This document shows positions 28,696-39,290 of a stretch of 64,000 nucleotides of DNA, piece by piece. This DNA is from Magnolia sinica. Its lineage: Eukaryota > Streptophyta > Magnoliopsida > Magnoliales > Magnoliaceae. The notes below the pieces were generated by a model that worked only from the letters and a program-made list of their open reading frames with translations, was not told the origin of the DNA and made no database searches. The stretch lies in assembly GCF_029962835.1 (NCBI RefSeq), contig NC_080585.1:55663443-55727442 (forward strand), read 5' to 3'. The translations under genes were made by a program, and so were the position numbers. Each line of letters opens with the position of its first letter. Positions within the stretch are counted from its first letter, which is position 1.

Positions 28696-31104
28696 GTAGT
28701 CAAATTTAGACTATTTTGAGTTCATTGGAATGGTAACTTGACAAGCTTCCTAATGGGACCAGAATTAGCTAATTCTGAGGCCATTTGATATCCCGAAAGC
28801 CTGTTGGAACTCTTCGATCGTCATTTTGCAATTTGGAATGTTAATCTTTCCAAATTGTGCGTTCCAACGGAGATGCTCATAACTGCCTCGTTTGATGTCG
28901 GAGTGGGTCAATTTTTGGTCATTTGAAAGGTACTTTAGAGCTCTTTCATTCCTGACTTGAATCTTCATATTCCGAGACCATTTGAGCATCTGTAAGTGGG
29001 ATCGTAGTCGTCAGTCCTGAATTTTTCCTTCGTCTCCTTGTCCAATAGTAACCTTCATAACCCTCTCTTTAGTGGTTGAATTTAGACTATTTTGAGCTCA
29101 ATGGAATGGTAACTCGACAAGCTCCCTGATGGGACCCGAATTGGCAAATTTTGAGGCGGTTCGATATACCAAAAGCACGTTTCGATGGTCATTTTACAAT
29201 TTAGATTATTAATCTTTCGAAATCGCACGATCCAATAAAGATCCTCATAACTCCCTCATTTGATGTCTGATTGGGTTGAGTTTCGGTCATCTGAAAAGTA
29301 TTTTATTCCTCTTTCATTCCTAACTTGAATGATCATATTCCGAGACCATTTGCACATATGCAAGTGGGATCACAGTTGTCGGTCCTAAATTTTTCATTCA
29401 TCTCCTTGTCCAAAAGTAACCTTCATAACTCTCTTTTTAGTGGTCAAATTTAAACTATTATGAACTCATTGGAATGGTAACTCGACAAGCTTCCTAATTG
29501 GACTAGAATTGGCTAATTCTGAAGCCGTTCGATATCTTGAAAGCCTGTTGGAACTCTTCGATCATCATTTTGCATTTTGGATTGTTAATCTATCTAAATC
29601 GCATGATCCAATGGAGATGCTCAAAACTCCCTCGTTCATGTTGGATTAGGTTAATTTTTGGTCATCTGAAAGGTTCTTTAGTGCTCTTTCATTCCTAACT
29701 TGAATCATCGTATTCCGAAACCATTTGCGCATCCGAAAGAGGGATCCCAATTGTCGGTCCTAAATTCTTCCTTCATCTCCTTGTCCAATAGTAACCTTCA
29801 TAACTCTCTCTTCAGTAGTCAAATTTAGACTATTTTGAGTTCATTGGAATGGTAACTCGGCAAGCTTCCTAATGGGACCAAAAGTAGCTAATTCTGAGGC
29901 CATTTGATATCCCAAAAGCCTGTTGGAACTCTTTGATCATCATTTTTTAATTTGGATTGTTAATCTTTCCAAATGGCGTGTTCTAACGGAGATGCTCATA
30001 ACTCCCTCGTTCGATGTTGGATTGGGTCAATTTTTTGTTATCTTAAAGGTTGTTTAGATCTTTCATTCTTGACTTGAATCTCGTATTTCGAGACCAATTG
30101 TGCATCCGTAAGTGGGATCGTAGTCGTCGGTCCTAAATTTTTCATTCTGCTCCTTGTCCAATAGTAACCTTCATAACTCTCTCTTTAGTGGTCGAATTTT
30201 GACTATTTTGAGCTTATTGGAATGGTAACTCGACAAGCTTCCTAATTGGACCAGAATTGGCTAATTCTAAAGCCGTTCGATATCCTGAAAGACTATTGGA
30301 ACTCTTCAATCGTCATTTTGCAATTTGGATTGTTAATCTATCCAAATTGTGCGATCCAATGTAGATGTTCATAACTCCCTCGTTTGACGTCGGAATGGGT
30401 GAATTTTTGGTCATCTGAAAGGTACTTTAGTGCTCTTTCATTCCTGATGTGAATCGTCATATTCCGAGGCCATTTGCGCATCCGTAAGAGGGATCATAGT
30501 CGTTGGCCCTGAATTTTTCCTTCATCTCCTTGTCTAATAGTAACCTTCATAACTGTCTCTTCAGTGGTTGAATTTAAACTATTTTGAGCTCATTGGAATA
30601 GTAACTCGGCAAGCTCCCTAATGGGACCAGAATTGTCTAATTCTGAGACTGTTCGATATCCCAAAAGTCTGTTGGAACTCTTCGATCATCATTTTGCAAT
30701 TTGGATTGTTAATCTTTCCTAATTGCACGATCCAATGGAGATGCTCATAACTCCCTTGTTTGATGTCTGATTGGGTCAAGTTTCGGTCATTTGAAAGGTA
30801 TTTTAGTGCTCTTTCATTCCTGACTTGAATCATCGTATTCCAAGACCATTTGCTCATATGCAAGTGGGATCACAGTTGTCGGTCTTGAAATTTTCATTCA
30901 TCTCCTGGTCCAATCGTAACCTTCATAACCCTCTCTTCAGTGGTTGAATTTAGACTATTTTGAGCTCAATGGAATGGTAACTCGACAAGCTTCCTAATGG
31001 GACCCGAATTGGCTAATTTTGAGGCGGTTCGATATACCAAAAGCATGTTGGAACTCTTCGATCGTCATTTTGCAATTTGGATTATTAATCTTTCCAAATC
31101 GCAC

Positions 31105-31558
31105 AAATAGTGAGGACGGTGACATCCATAGTTCAAGAAACTTCTTATAGACTCTAGTTCGGATCAAACTTATATATATTTGTTTCAGCTTCATACGTCT
31201 CTATGTTAACTTATGAATAGGTTGGATGTTAAAAATTCATCATGGTGGGCCACATAAATGTTTTCACTTGGTGGGTGTGGCCCGGCCTACGGTTTTGTGT
31301 TGGTACTTGAACTTCTAGATCTATCTCATTCTTTTTCTCACGTATAAAACGATCTTTACAAATGGTTGAATGGTATGGATACAAACACATGCACAGATTT
31401 GGGTCCACGAGCTTGGTAGCGTCACTTCGTGCCATTTATTTACGTATCATCACGCCCTCCCAAAATCATGGTGGCCCACTATTCTCATATGGTTAAGAAA
31501 GATATGGCTTAATAGTTAAGAAAGAGGCTTATATAAATTATTATATCTATTGCGCCTC
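31105..31558. other. Unique-looking DNA just outside the satellite
   Basis: The satellite stops within a monomer ('tttccaaatcgcac') and is followed at once by unrelated, AT-rich sequence. A short piece at about 31,238-31,290 ('catcatggtgggccac') resembles the ends of the foldback elements seen later in the window. No gene is recognised here. Confidence 0.6.
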
Positions 31559-31598
31559 CACGTGTATGAAGGATGACGTGGTCGATCCCTTATAAATA
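31559..31598 (+). promoter_or_regulatory. Promoter-like site: G-box and TATA box
   Basis: A perfect G-box CACGTG lies at 31,559-31,564, with 'gacgtgg' close behind, and a good TATA box (TATAAATA) at 31,591-31,598. A start site at about 31,620-31,630 would give a C/T-rich leader before the ATG at 31,733. G-boxes are bound by bZIP and bHLH factors in plants. The elements fit a promoter, but chance cannot be excluded in AT-rich DNA. Confidence 0.45.
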
Positions 31599-31732
31599 TT
31601 TTCTTGAGTAGGATTCACAAAAATCCTTTCACCCCGTTTTCTCGTTTAAACATATTGCATCCGACTCCGTCGTCCCGAGAAAGGAGCGACTCTCTCATTT
31701 TTCTACGGTTTCAGAGCTCTCTCAATCAATCA

Positions 31733-31876
31733 ATGGCCCACCATTCATCTCCCCATCTAACCTCCAAGACCTCCTACGGATGTGACGACATCATCCGACT
31801 CTTTATCGAATCCCCAGCAGATGAAGAGAGTTCAGTAGCCACACAGTTCTGGAGAAGATGGACGGCCGCACGATGA
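31733..31876 (+). CDS. Possible small protein (47 residues), unrecognised
   Basis: The frame starts at the ATG in 'caatcaatcaatggccc' and gives a protein beginning MAHHSSPHLTSK and ending FWRRWTAAR. The start was chosen because the TATA box at 31,591 places transcription downstream of the only earlier in-frame ATG (31,604), and because a CT-rich leader precedes it. The protein has no signal peptide, membrane segment or domain that I recognise. It holds an acidic stretch (PADEESS) and a basic C-terminus. It could be a short peptide gene, the first exon of a longer or truncated gene, or a chance frame. The support is the combination of G-box, TATA box, leader, ATG and a poly(A) signal about 350 bp downstream. 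Confidence 0.35.
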   Translation: MAHHSSPHLTSKTSYGCDDIIRLFIESPADEESSVATQFWRRWTAAR

Positions 31877-32229
31877 CCTCATCAGAGAGATCCGACCTTG
31901 AATGAATCTGATATTCCTTTTAAAAAAGGGCGTCCATGGCTGCTAATCGGGATGTGACTATGTGAGGGTTTCGAAAAATCTTCTCCCTTCCTCTTTTTTT
32001 TTTTTGTTGCTCTGTATGGATTTTGGGGAACTGTTACAGCCGCGATAATGGCAATTCTCGCTAACCCTGCTGGATGCCGAAAAGTGAGGAAGACATAGGG
32101 GGAAAGTCAACCTCACGGCCCCATGTCGATTTTCTGGAATCCGGCAACCACTCGAAAAACCAATGGCGTAGCTGTTAGTCAAGGTTGCTGGCAGCAGTAG
32201 GGTCTTCTCCCTTCCCCTTTACGAACTGT

Positions 32230-32235
32230 AATAAA
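32230..32235 (+). terminator. Poly(A) signal AATAAA
   Basis: A canonical AATAAA follows the small reading frame by about 350 bp, in 'gaactgtaataaactc'. Together with the upstream promoter-like site it would bound a transcript of about 0.6 kb. A single hexamer in AT-rich DNA is weak evidence. Confidence 0.3.
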
Positions 32236-32481
32236 CTCTTTCATTAATTCATGGGCTGGCAACAATGGCAATCTATGCCGCCATCATCCCTAGATGGAAT
32301 CTAGATGTGGAATCGCACCCAGTGGCCCTGATCTGGAACTGGATGTCCATGAATGGGCGGTCAAGATCTGCCCCTGAATAGGTCCATGGACGGTGGGTCT
32401 GAACAGCAATAAAATCCTCAAATGGATTCCAAATAGATCTTCCATGGCCGATGCATAGTGGCTCTGTAAACCAGGTCTTTA

Positions 32482-32685
32482 GTGGACCACACCACAAGAA
32501 ATAATAGTGATTGAATACCCACCATTAAAAAGTTCTCAAGGCTCACCCTGATTTTTGTTTGTAATTCAACCTTCTGTTGACTTGGATGATGGGAAACACA
32601 AATATATGCCTGATCAAAAGGTATAGCTTATGAGAAATTATTTTAATGGTGTACATTCAATCACCATGGTTCCTGTGGTGTGGTG
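32482..32685. mobile_element. Foldback element, family 1, inner part
   Basis: The left arm starts 'gtggaccacaccacaag' and contains 'gtgattgaata' and 'ccaccattaaaa'. The right arm carries the reverse complement ('ttttaatggtgtacattcaa', then 'cctgtggtgtggt'). The arms are about 45 bp and separated by about 110 bp. No coding capacity is seen. The same family recurs at 37.3, 39.1, 57.4, 59.1 and 61.7 kb. Confidence 0.8.
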
Positions 32686-32892
32686 CTGAAATTTGCATCT
32701 GTTTAATTTTATGCTTATGCCTAATATGCCCCCACGGTCACGTGATCACGTCCTCACCCTTACCATGGGGCCCACTTTAATATATGTGTTTTATATATCC
32801 ACATTCTCCATCTTTTTTTAAAGAAAAAAAAATCATTTTAGGACATTATCAATTTTTTTTTTTAATTATAAAAAATAATTCAAATCTTAGGT

Positions 32893-33068
32893 GTGACTGA
32901 ATGTCCTACCATTAAAAACTTCTCGGGGTGCACCTTAATGTTTCTGTGGTGTTTATTTGCCATCCAATCTGTTGATAAGGTCACATAAGCCTAGATGAAG
33001 GGGAAAATAAATATCGCCTTGATCCAAAACTTTTGTGGCCCATTAATGGTCAATCACCACTGTTTCCT
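32893..33068. mobile_element. Foldback element, family 1, degraded copy
   Basis: The copy contains the family-1 signature 'ctaccattaaaaacttctc', a middle part with 'catccaatctgttgataagg', and 'caatcaccactgtttcct' at the right. The outer arms are missing, so only the centre of the element remains. Confidence 0.65.
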
Positions 33069-33089
33069 ATGTAGAAACTTTATTATTCG

Positions 33090-33370
33090 CATCAATAAAA
33101 ACTTTATTGAAGAAAGGAAAGAAAAATTTAAGATAAGAGAATACAAGACGAACAACAAAAGGGGGGTGCAATTCCCAACTGCTAATCTATCACCACCATC
33201 TTCATAAGAACATCTGCTTCTTTGTTTGAATCCAAAACAACATGACTCATTTTGGTAACTATGATGCCATGAGCCCTGATCTCTTCTTAAGAATGTCCCT
33301 AGACTATTGCTATAACGCTCCATGGTGTTTATATCCTCTGTCATCTGTCCGCTACAATGGTATCTCAAGT
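33090..33370 (-). pseudogene. LINE-like RNase H fragment, broken
   Basis: On the minus strand one frame reads SHVVLDSNKEADVLMKM (about 33,200-33,255), which resembles the end of plant retroelement RNase H domains ('...REANKEADxLAKMG'). Upstream pieces of the same frame (EIRAHGIIV) are interrupted by stop codons. Downstream on the minus strand come a T-rich stretch and an AATAAA-like signal at about 33,090-33,110. This fits the 3' end of a non-LTR retrotransposon that inserted in reverse and then decayed. The match rests on one short motif, so the call is tentative. Confidence 0.35.
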
Positions 33371-33519
33371 CCTGGTTCCTTTTTGAGACTGAGGAATCTT
33401 ATCAGTATGTCAAAATTGATGGGTGATTTAGTTAGGTATTGCATTAGCTGTTTCAGTAATCCTACATTAACTCCAATAGTGTAAGTTGTAATAATGCCCA
33501 TTAGCTGTTTTAGTTAGGT

Positions 33520-33750
33520 ATGAAGAATGAAAGAACCAAAAAGGAGGAATGCGAGAGAGATGGGAGAAAAATGTGAGAGAGGGTTTGAAGAAAGAGAGAG
33601 AATGTGGGATCTCTCGATTATCTTATTAAATATATATGTAGGTTTTTTTCCTTTATTACATCATAACGGCCCACTTTATACAATATTTTCAAATAAGCCC
33701 TACTAATATCATATTTACAAAAATGACCTTACTCACTTAATATTCCAACA
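33520..33750. mobile_element. Possible decayed copia-type LTR end
   Basis: The segment ends 'cttaatattccaaca'; many Ty1-copia LTRs end with 'attccaaca'. It also carries a purine-rich 'gagagagggtttgaag' stretch and 'gggatctctcgattatc', as some copia LTRs do. No matching 'tgttggaat' start, primer-binding site or coding region was found. It may be a truncated solo LTR or a coincidence. Confidence 0.3.
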
Positions 33751-33951
33751 CATATAAGCATGTGTCAAAAAGTGAACATTATCGGCTAATCCCAACCAAT
33801 CAGTTGGTGGCAATCATACTTCTCGAGTGCATACACATGCTGAGAATCACCCATTAGAATTTTTCTAAACCGTCTGTTTTTGTGCATTTACTGTCTAACG
33901 ACGAGTTTGCAGGCCTTTTGGGAAATGTCATCTAAATGTGGAACCCTATGA

Positions 33952-34026
33952 TGCACATCTTGGATCTCTGACAATATGCACAACTTGGATCTCTGACAAT
34001 ATGCACAGCTTGGATGTCTCACAAAT
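33952..34026. repeat. Three-copy 25-bp tandem repeat
   Basis: Copies start at 33,952, 33,977 and 34,002, each with 'tgcaca' followed by 'cttggat'. The first two are nearly identical and the third is diverged. Confidence 0.85.
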
Positions 34027-34050
34027 GGTCCAAGTTAGGATGCGTGGTCA

Positions 34051-34215
34051 TGTGTGGAAGTGCTTGTGGGATAAGCAGATCTGTTCGACCTAATTGAGTT
34101 TGGTTAAATTTCAAACTATGGTTAGATTCTAATAAAACCTATGTGGAAGTGTGTGGGATAAGCAAACCTAATCGAGTTTGGTTAGGTGTCTGCCTTATTG
34201 CGGTTAGATTCTAAA
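34051..34215. repeat. Imperfect 90-bp tandem duplication
   Basis: The segment with 'tgtggaagtg', 'gggataagca', 'gagtttggtta' and 'ggttagattctaa' occurs at 34,051 and again at 34,141. The copies are diverged and no coding potential is seen. Confidence 0.7.
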
Positions 34216-34309
34216 AACACATGTTTTTTTATATTTTATTTTTATGCTTTAAAATCTAAGCTTTTAAATTAATGGTGTGATTTCTTTTTGTTTTTGAAAA
34301 ATTTCAAAT

Positions 34310-34560
34310 CATAAATGGGTATGTGATATTCTAATGGGTACCTAGTACCCTACAATGGGTATGGTATAGGTGCCCATTTTGGGCCTGACAATAGGGGTCT
34401 GGGTATGGGGGCATTACCCATTAGCAGGAATGTGTATGGGTATCCCCGTACCCGACCCAAAGCTGGCTGACAGTCGTATGCCAAATGGATGGTTTGGATC
34501 TTTACATGTGCTACATTGGCACATGAGGAAGTGGGTAGATGGGTTGGTATATATGTCTGT
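34310..34560. repeat. Low-complexity 'atgggtat' repeat stretch
   Basis: Variants of 'atgggtatgg' and 'gggtacc' recur on both strands (for example at about 34,315, 34,337, 34,358, 34,402 and 34,435). This is a dispersed plant repeat type without a clear period. Open frames here, up to 88 codons, have no recognisable domain. Confidence 0.5.
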
Positions 34561-34849
34561 GGAGTTTGCAAATCCCATTTTACTATTCTCTTGCTTTCTT
34601 GGTTATGGTGGACAGTTTACTTTCATCATAGGCTAACTGCTATTTATTCGTGGATTCTCTTTATAGGTGTGCACATCTAAGATGAACTTGGGTGATGAGG
34701 TTGACTTGGAAGACTGTTTCTCGACTGAATAAAATTAGTGCTGCAGAGGTACATGGATCTTACATTTCTTTGCTGCTTTGAATCAAAATTTTGTTTTGTC
34801 ACAGTTATTCAGTGTTGTTTCCATTTAATGTTTGATGCCATCTGAATAT

Positions 34850-36680
34850 TCTGAACAATAAGAGTAGGCTAACTTTACATATCAGTGATCTGCAGTGATT
34901 GGTTGTCCAATGTTCTGTGTTGTGTGGATCGTTAGGATGTTGATGATTGATCATCTGATTGCCAGTTATATGCCTAGACCCATGTTTAGTGATCCAAATC
35001 ATTATTATGGTTGGGCTAATTTTCAGTGATTCAACCTGTACACATGGTTGAGCCTATTTTTAGTGATCCAAATAGTTCATATGACTTGTCCCATTTACTG
35101 AATACTAAATTGTTTTGTTTGTATGGGCCCATATTAATTATCCAAACCATTGATATGACAAGGCCCGTAATAAATGATTCAAATCGTAATGTGGAGGGCT
35201 AGTTTTCAGTGATCCATACCATTCATATGATTTGGGGACTTTCTAGTGATCCTAATTGTTCGTATGACTTGACCCATTTTTCTACGATCAGATTGTTCAT
35301 ATGAATCAGCTCATTTTAATTATCAAAACATTCATATGACTATGCCCTCTCATTTTAATTATCAAAACATTCATATGGGCAGGTTTGTATTAAGTGGTCG
35401 AAATCGTTAATATGGTTGGGCGTGTCTTCCATCATCTATAGGCATATGTAAATTGGGCCAATCATACACTCAACCTATTCCCATTGTTAGGCCTATTTTT
35501 AATGATTCATGCTGTCGAATTGAATTGACCCATTTTATGAATTCTAAACTGTTTTGTTTGGATGAGCTCATTGTTAGTGATCTGAACCATTCATATGATT
35601 AGGCCCATACTTAGTGATAATGTGAAGAGCTAGTTTTTGGTGATCCACACCACCATTCATATGATTGGGGGACTATATCTAGTGATCCTAATTATTAGTG
35701 TGACTAAGCCCATTTCTATGATCAAACTGCTAATACGACTATCCTCTTTTTGATGATCCAAACGCTCTTATTACTAGGTCCATACTAATTCGATCCAAAT
35801 CTTAAATGTGGTTGGGCTAGTCGTCCATTGTTTAAGCTGTTCATATGATTGTGCAAATCATCTACAACGCACACATGTATTTAACAATCCAAGGTGTGAA
35901 TATAGTTGGGTGAATTTGTAGTGATCCAACCTGACCACATAGATTAGCCTATTTTTATTGATCCGTGCCATGTAGATGAATTGGCCTGTTTTCTACATTT
36001 GAAAATGTTTGGGTGAGCCCATCTTGAATGATCCAAACAATTGATATTATTAGGCCGGTAATCAGTGATGCAAATCGTTAATATGGAGGGCTATTTTTCA
36101 GTGTTGCAGACAATTCATATGACTAGTCCCATACTCAATGATCCAAATCAGTAATTTAGAGGGCTAGTCTTCAATGATTCATACCATTCATATGATTGGG
36201 ACTATTTTTTAGTTATCCAAATTGTTCGTATGATTCAAGCCATTTTTTAATGGCTGAACGATTCATATAAATGAGCTATTTTAATGATCCAAACCATTCT
36301 TATGATTGGGGCCACAATAATTGTTCCAATTGTTCATATATTTGGCCAATCTTCGGTTATCGGAGTTGTTTGTATGATCAGGTCAACTATATGTCCATAC
36401 TTGTGTTTAGATAGGTTGTTATTATGGTTGGGCCAATTTCCTGTGATTCAACCCATATAGATGGTTGGGCGTATTTTTTGTGACTCGAACGGTTCATATG
36501 ATTTGTCCCAATGGTTCAAATTGTTAGTATGGAGGGCTAGATTTTAGTGATCCACAACATTCATATGATTGGGTGACTTTCTAGTGATCCGAATTGTTTG
36601 CATGACTCAATCCATTTTGAATGATGAAATTGTTCATATGACTAAGCTCATTTTAATCATCTAAACATCATATGACTTGG
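34850..36680. repeat. Degenerate minisatellite of about 40 bp, several dozen copies
   Basis: A core like 'agtgatccaaatcgttcat' followed by 'atgattgggccca' repeats every 36-60 bp over 1.8 kb. Good copies sit at about 34,988, 35,059, 35,211, 35,253, 36,125, 36,170 and 36,547. Spacing varies and identity is low, so the field is old. The same core recurs in the composite repeat at 39.3-40.8 kb. Confidence 0.8.
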
Positions 36681-36742
36681 CTCGTCTTAACCAAATCAAA
36701 TTGTTAATATGGTTGGACGATGATGAGTCTTCCATCATCCAA

Positions 36743-37240
36743 GGGGGTGTTTGGCGCATGGTATTGGGAAGGATTAGGTGGGACACGGATTTCCTGCGAA
36801 AGCCTTTCGCAGGAAGTTCTTGCGCTGGAAACCTGGTTGGGGCTCAACTTGATGTTTTTGAGAAATCCACCCCGGTCATCCGTTTTCTGAGATATTTTTA
36901 GAATAATAATAATACTTGTCTTTTCAGTTCATCCAAGTAGGAATAACGTTATTAATGGTATGGATGTCATGTAAACATCACTTTCTACCCCAGAAAGTTT
37001 TCAACGGTGGGAATTTTCCTACCCATCTTTTACTCTAGTCCGGCCCACTTGAGTCTTGGATCCTTCTCACTTTTGGTATCAAGTCATAAAATCAGCTCAG
37101 AAAACGGATGAACGGGGTGGATTTCTCAAAAATATCAAGTTGGCCCCCACCCAGGTTTCCAGCGCAGGAACTTCCTGCGAAAGGCTTTCGCAGGAAATCC
37201 GCGTCCCTCGGAACCCCGTTTCTAATTCCATGCTATGTTT
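36743..37240. mobile_element. MITE with long terminal inverted repeats
   Basis: The interval 36,780-36,895 is repeated in inverted form at 37,090-37,206 with about 95% identity by eye over about 118 bp. Weaker inverted similarity extends to 'gggggtgtttggcgcatgg' on the left and 'ccatgctatgtttg' on the right. Each arm holds a nearly perfect hairpin ('ttcctgcgaaag' facing 'ctttcgcaggaa'). The centre includes a family-1-like 'cccacttgagtcttggatc'. There is no transposase. A clear target-site duplication was not found, so the superfamily (PIF/Harbinger, hAT or Mutator) is unresolved. Short open frames inside are by-products. Confidence 0.85.
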
Positions 37241-37257
37241 GTAATATGGTGGTACAT

Positions 37258-37552
37258 TGAATGGATATACCCACCATCATTTGAAACTATTGAGAATAAC
37301 ATGTGTTATATCCAAACCGTTCATCTATTTTGTAACCTTATTTTATGGCATGGACCTAAAAATGAGGCAGATCCAAAACTTATGTGGCCCCAAAGAAGTT
37401 TTCAATGGCAGGTATTTAATCCCGGCTGCTTTCTAGGGTGGGGTCCACTTGAGCTTTAGATCTACTTGATTTTTTGGCCCATGCTCTAAAATGATCTCGA
37501 AAAATGGGTGGACGGTGTGGATATAGCCCACACATCATGGTGGGACCTACAC
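37258..37552. mobile_element. Foldback element, family 1
   Basis: The left end has 'atggatatacccaccatca' and the right end 'gtggatatagcccacacatc' followed by 'atggtgggacc', in inverted orientation. Internal signatures are 'aaaatgaggcagatcc', 'ttcaatggcaggtatttaat' and 'gtccacttgagctttagatc'. It abuts the MITE that ends at about 37,240. Confidence 0.75.
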
Positions 37553-37564
37553 AACTTGCTAACG

Positions 37565-38432
37565 TTATTGGCTAAGGATAGTAATCATGATGAGTGAAGA
37601 AATTTTATCTATTCGGGTAAATGTTTAAGGCGAGATCACAAACTTTAGATGTAATGAGGCATTATCAAAGCACCATAACTAGTGTTTTCCCTTGCAACCC
37701 TAATTATATCTTTAGAAATAAATTATATCCAAAAGGGAGAGGGTAGAGATAGCCTTGGACAACGCTTCAAAAGTTTTTTATTGGTTAATTGAGGTTTTTC
37801 AACCATTAACTTTTTGTTCTAACAATACATTTATTTTAAATTGAGTTTGATAAGCATGTAATGGTTAAGATCCAATGATCCATGCCTTAGAAATAAGTGG
37901 TTATTGGCTAAGGATAGTAATCATGATGAGTGAAGAAATTTTATCTATTCGGGTAAATGTTTAAGGCGAGATCACAAACTTTAGATGTAATGAGGCATTA
38001 TCAAAGCACCATAACTAGTGTTTTCCCTTGCAACCCTAATTATATCTTTAGAAATAAATTATATCCAAAAGGGAGAGGGTAGAGATAGCCTTGGACAACG
38101 CTTCAAAAGTTTTTTATTGGTTAATTGAGGTTTTTCAACCATTAACTTTTTGTTCTAACAATACATTTATTTTAAATTGAGTTTGATAAGCATGTAATGG
38201 TTAAGATCCAATGATCCATGCCTTAGAAATAAGTGGTTATTGGCTAAGGATAGTAATCATGATGAGTGAAGAAATTTGATCAATTCGGGTAAATGTTTAA
38301 GGCGAGATCACAAACTTTAGATGTAATGAGGCATTATCAAAGCACCATAACTAGTGTTTTCCCTTGCAACCCTAATTATATCTTTAGAAATATATTATAT
38401 CCAAAAGGGGGAGGGTAGAGATAGCCTTGGAC
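37565..38432. repeat. 336-bp tandem repeat, 2.6 copies, first two apparently identical
   Basis: Units start at 37,565, 37,901 and 38,237 with 'ttattggctaaggatag'. I saw no difference between the first two copies. The third stops at 38,432 and carries a few changes ('gatcaattcgg' for 'tatctattcgg', 'aaatatatta' for 'aaataaatta'). The near identity implies recent duplication, unlike the old minisatellites on either side. No gene is seen in the unit. Confidence 0.95.
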
Positions 38433-39139
38433 GTTGTAAGCCCCCTTGGCATCACCTTATGAAAGAGAGAGAGAACATCTTCTCTCCCTCCTTCCTTCAC
38501 ATCGCACATTCCACATATAGGGTCTATCCCGGACAACTCATATGAGTCTTCTTAGCCCTACTCTGAGCTAAGATGTGGCTTTCATCATTCTCCTCCATTT
38601 GGATTAGATTGGGAAGATACTTTTTAGCTGTAAGGATCAACATCGACACACTTCAACTTATCGATGATAATGATCAAAGTAACCGTAGGATTTATATATT
38701 TTGCTTTTAAAAAACTTGATAATATCTAAATGAGAATTCTTGAGTTAATTAGGCATAAATATAGTTTTTTTTTTTCAAAAACTTTTATTTCAGTTAGTTT
38801 CAAAAATCTTAACAACTTATGTCTAACAAATCATAAATAGTGGACATTTTTATCCATCAAGTTTCTTCCTTTTTTCACTCTTAGTTTTGTCATTTATAAT
38901 TTTGTTTGCTATAGTTTCTTTGAAGGCCACTGATCAAATGGCCAGTATCATCTAATGGATGTGTAATTTAAATGCCTATTTATATTGAGGGTAATTAGGG
39001 AACGTAGCCAGTTTACGTCAATAAAACATCCATACTTACTGGGGAAGCATAGGATGGCACATGAAACTGTTTGCCTTTCTCATTTCCATTTTAATAAGGG
39101 AATATAACATTTTTTGAAAAAGTCAAATGGTGGAAAAAG
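38433..39139. other. AT-rich interval, no gene recognised
   Basis: It contains a short 'gaaagagagagagaac' purine run, a CT-rich stretch at about 38,485-38,500 and poly-T tracts. Open frames are short and show no domain. Confidence 0.5.
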
Positions 39140-39290
39140 AATTAACTTATGGTGGGTCGTCGGAAATTTTTAATGCTAAAGTGTTCAATCACCACTGTTT
39201 CCTGTAGTATGGTCCGCTTGAGATTTGAATCTTCTTCATTTTTGGGCTCATGCCCTAAAATGATTTGGCAAAACGGATGGACGGCGCGCG
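39140..39290. mobile_element. Foldback element, family 1, right half only
   Basis: The fragment reads 'ttaatgctaaagtgttcaat', 'caccactgtttcctg', 'gtccgcttgagatttgaatc', 'atgccctaaaatgat' and 'ggatggacggcg'. That is the right half of family 1, broken off where the composite minisatellite begins. Confidence 0.75.

Larger units (their letters stand above)
1..31104. repeat. Satellite array, about 82 tandem monomers of about 376 bp
   Basis: Monomer starts, marked by 'gtggtcgaatttagac' or a close variant, fall at 2023, 2399, 2774, 3150, 3526, 3902, 4278, 4654 and 5029, a steady period of 375-376 bp. The pattern runs from the window edge to 31,104 with no other insertion seen. By eye, copies differ from one another by roughly 10-15%, so the array is not freshly amplified. 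The period is about twice a nucleosomal repeat, as in many plant centromeric or subtelomeric satellites. Location on the chromosome and function cannot be told from the sequence. The left end lies outside the window. Confidence 0.97.

Noticed and set aside
1..31104. Dozens of open frames of 60-128 codons on both strands as protein genes
   Set aside because: All lie in the satellite, repeat the same peptides, and are truncated at varying points. The 376-bp period is not a multiple of three. No domain is recognisable.
1..31104. CENP-B box or other centromere marker in the satellite
   Set aside because: The closest word 'ttcgatatcctgaaag' does not fit the CENP-B box pattern. Nothing in the sequence proves a centromeric location.
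1..31104. CRISPR-like array because of regular repetition
   Set aside because: Repeats are 376 bp, contiguous and without unique spacers; the window is plant DNA.
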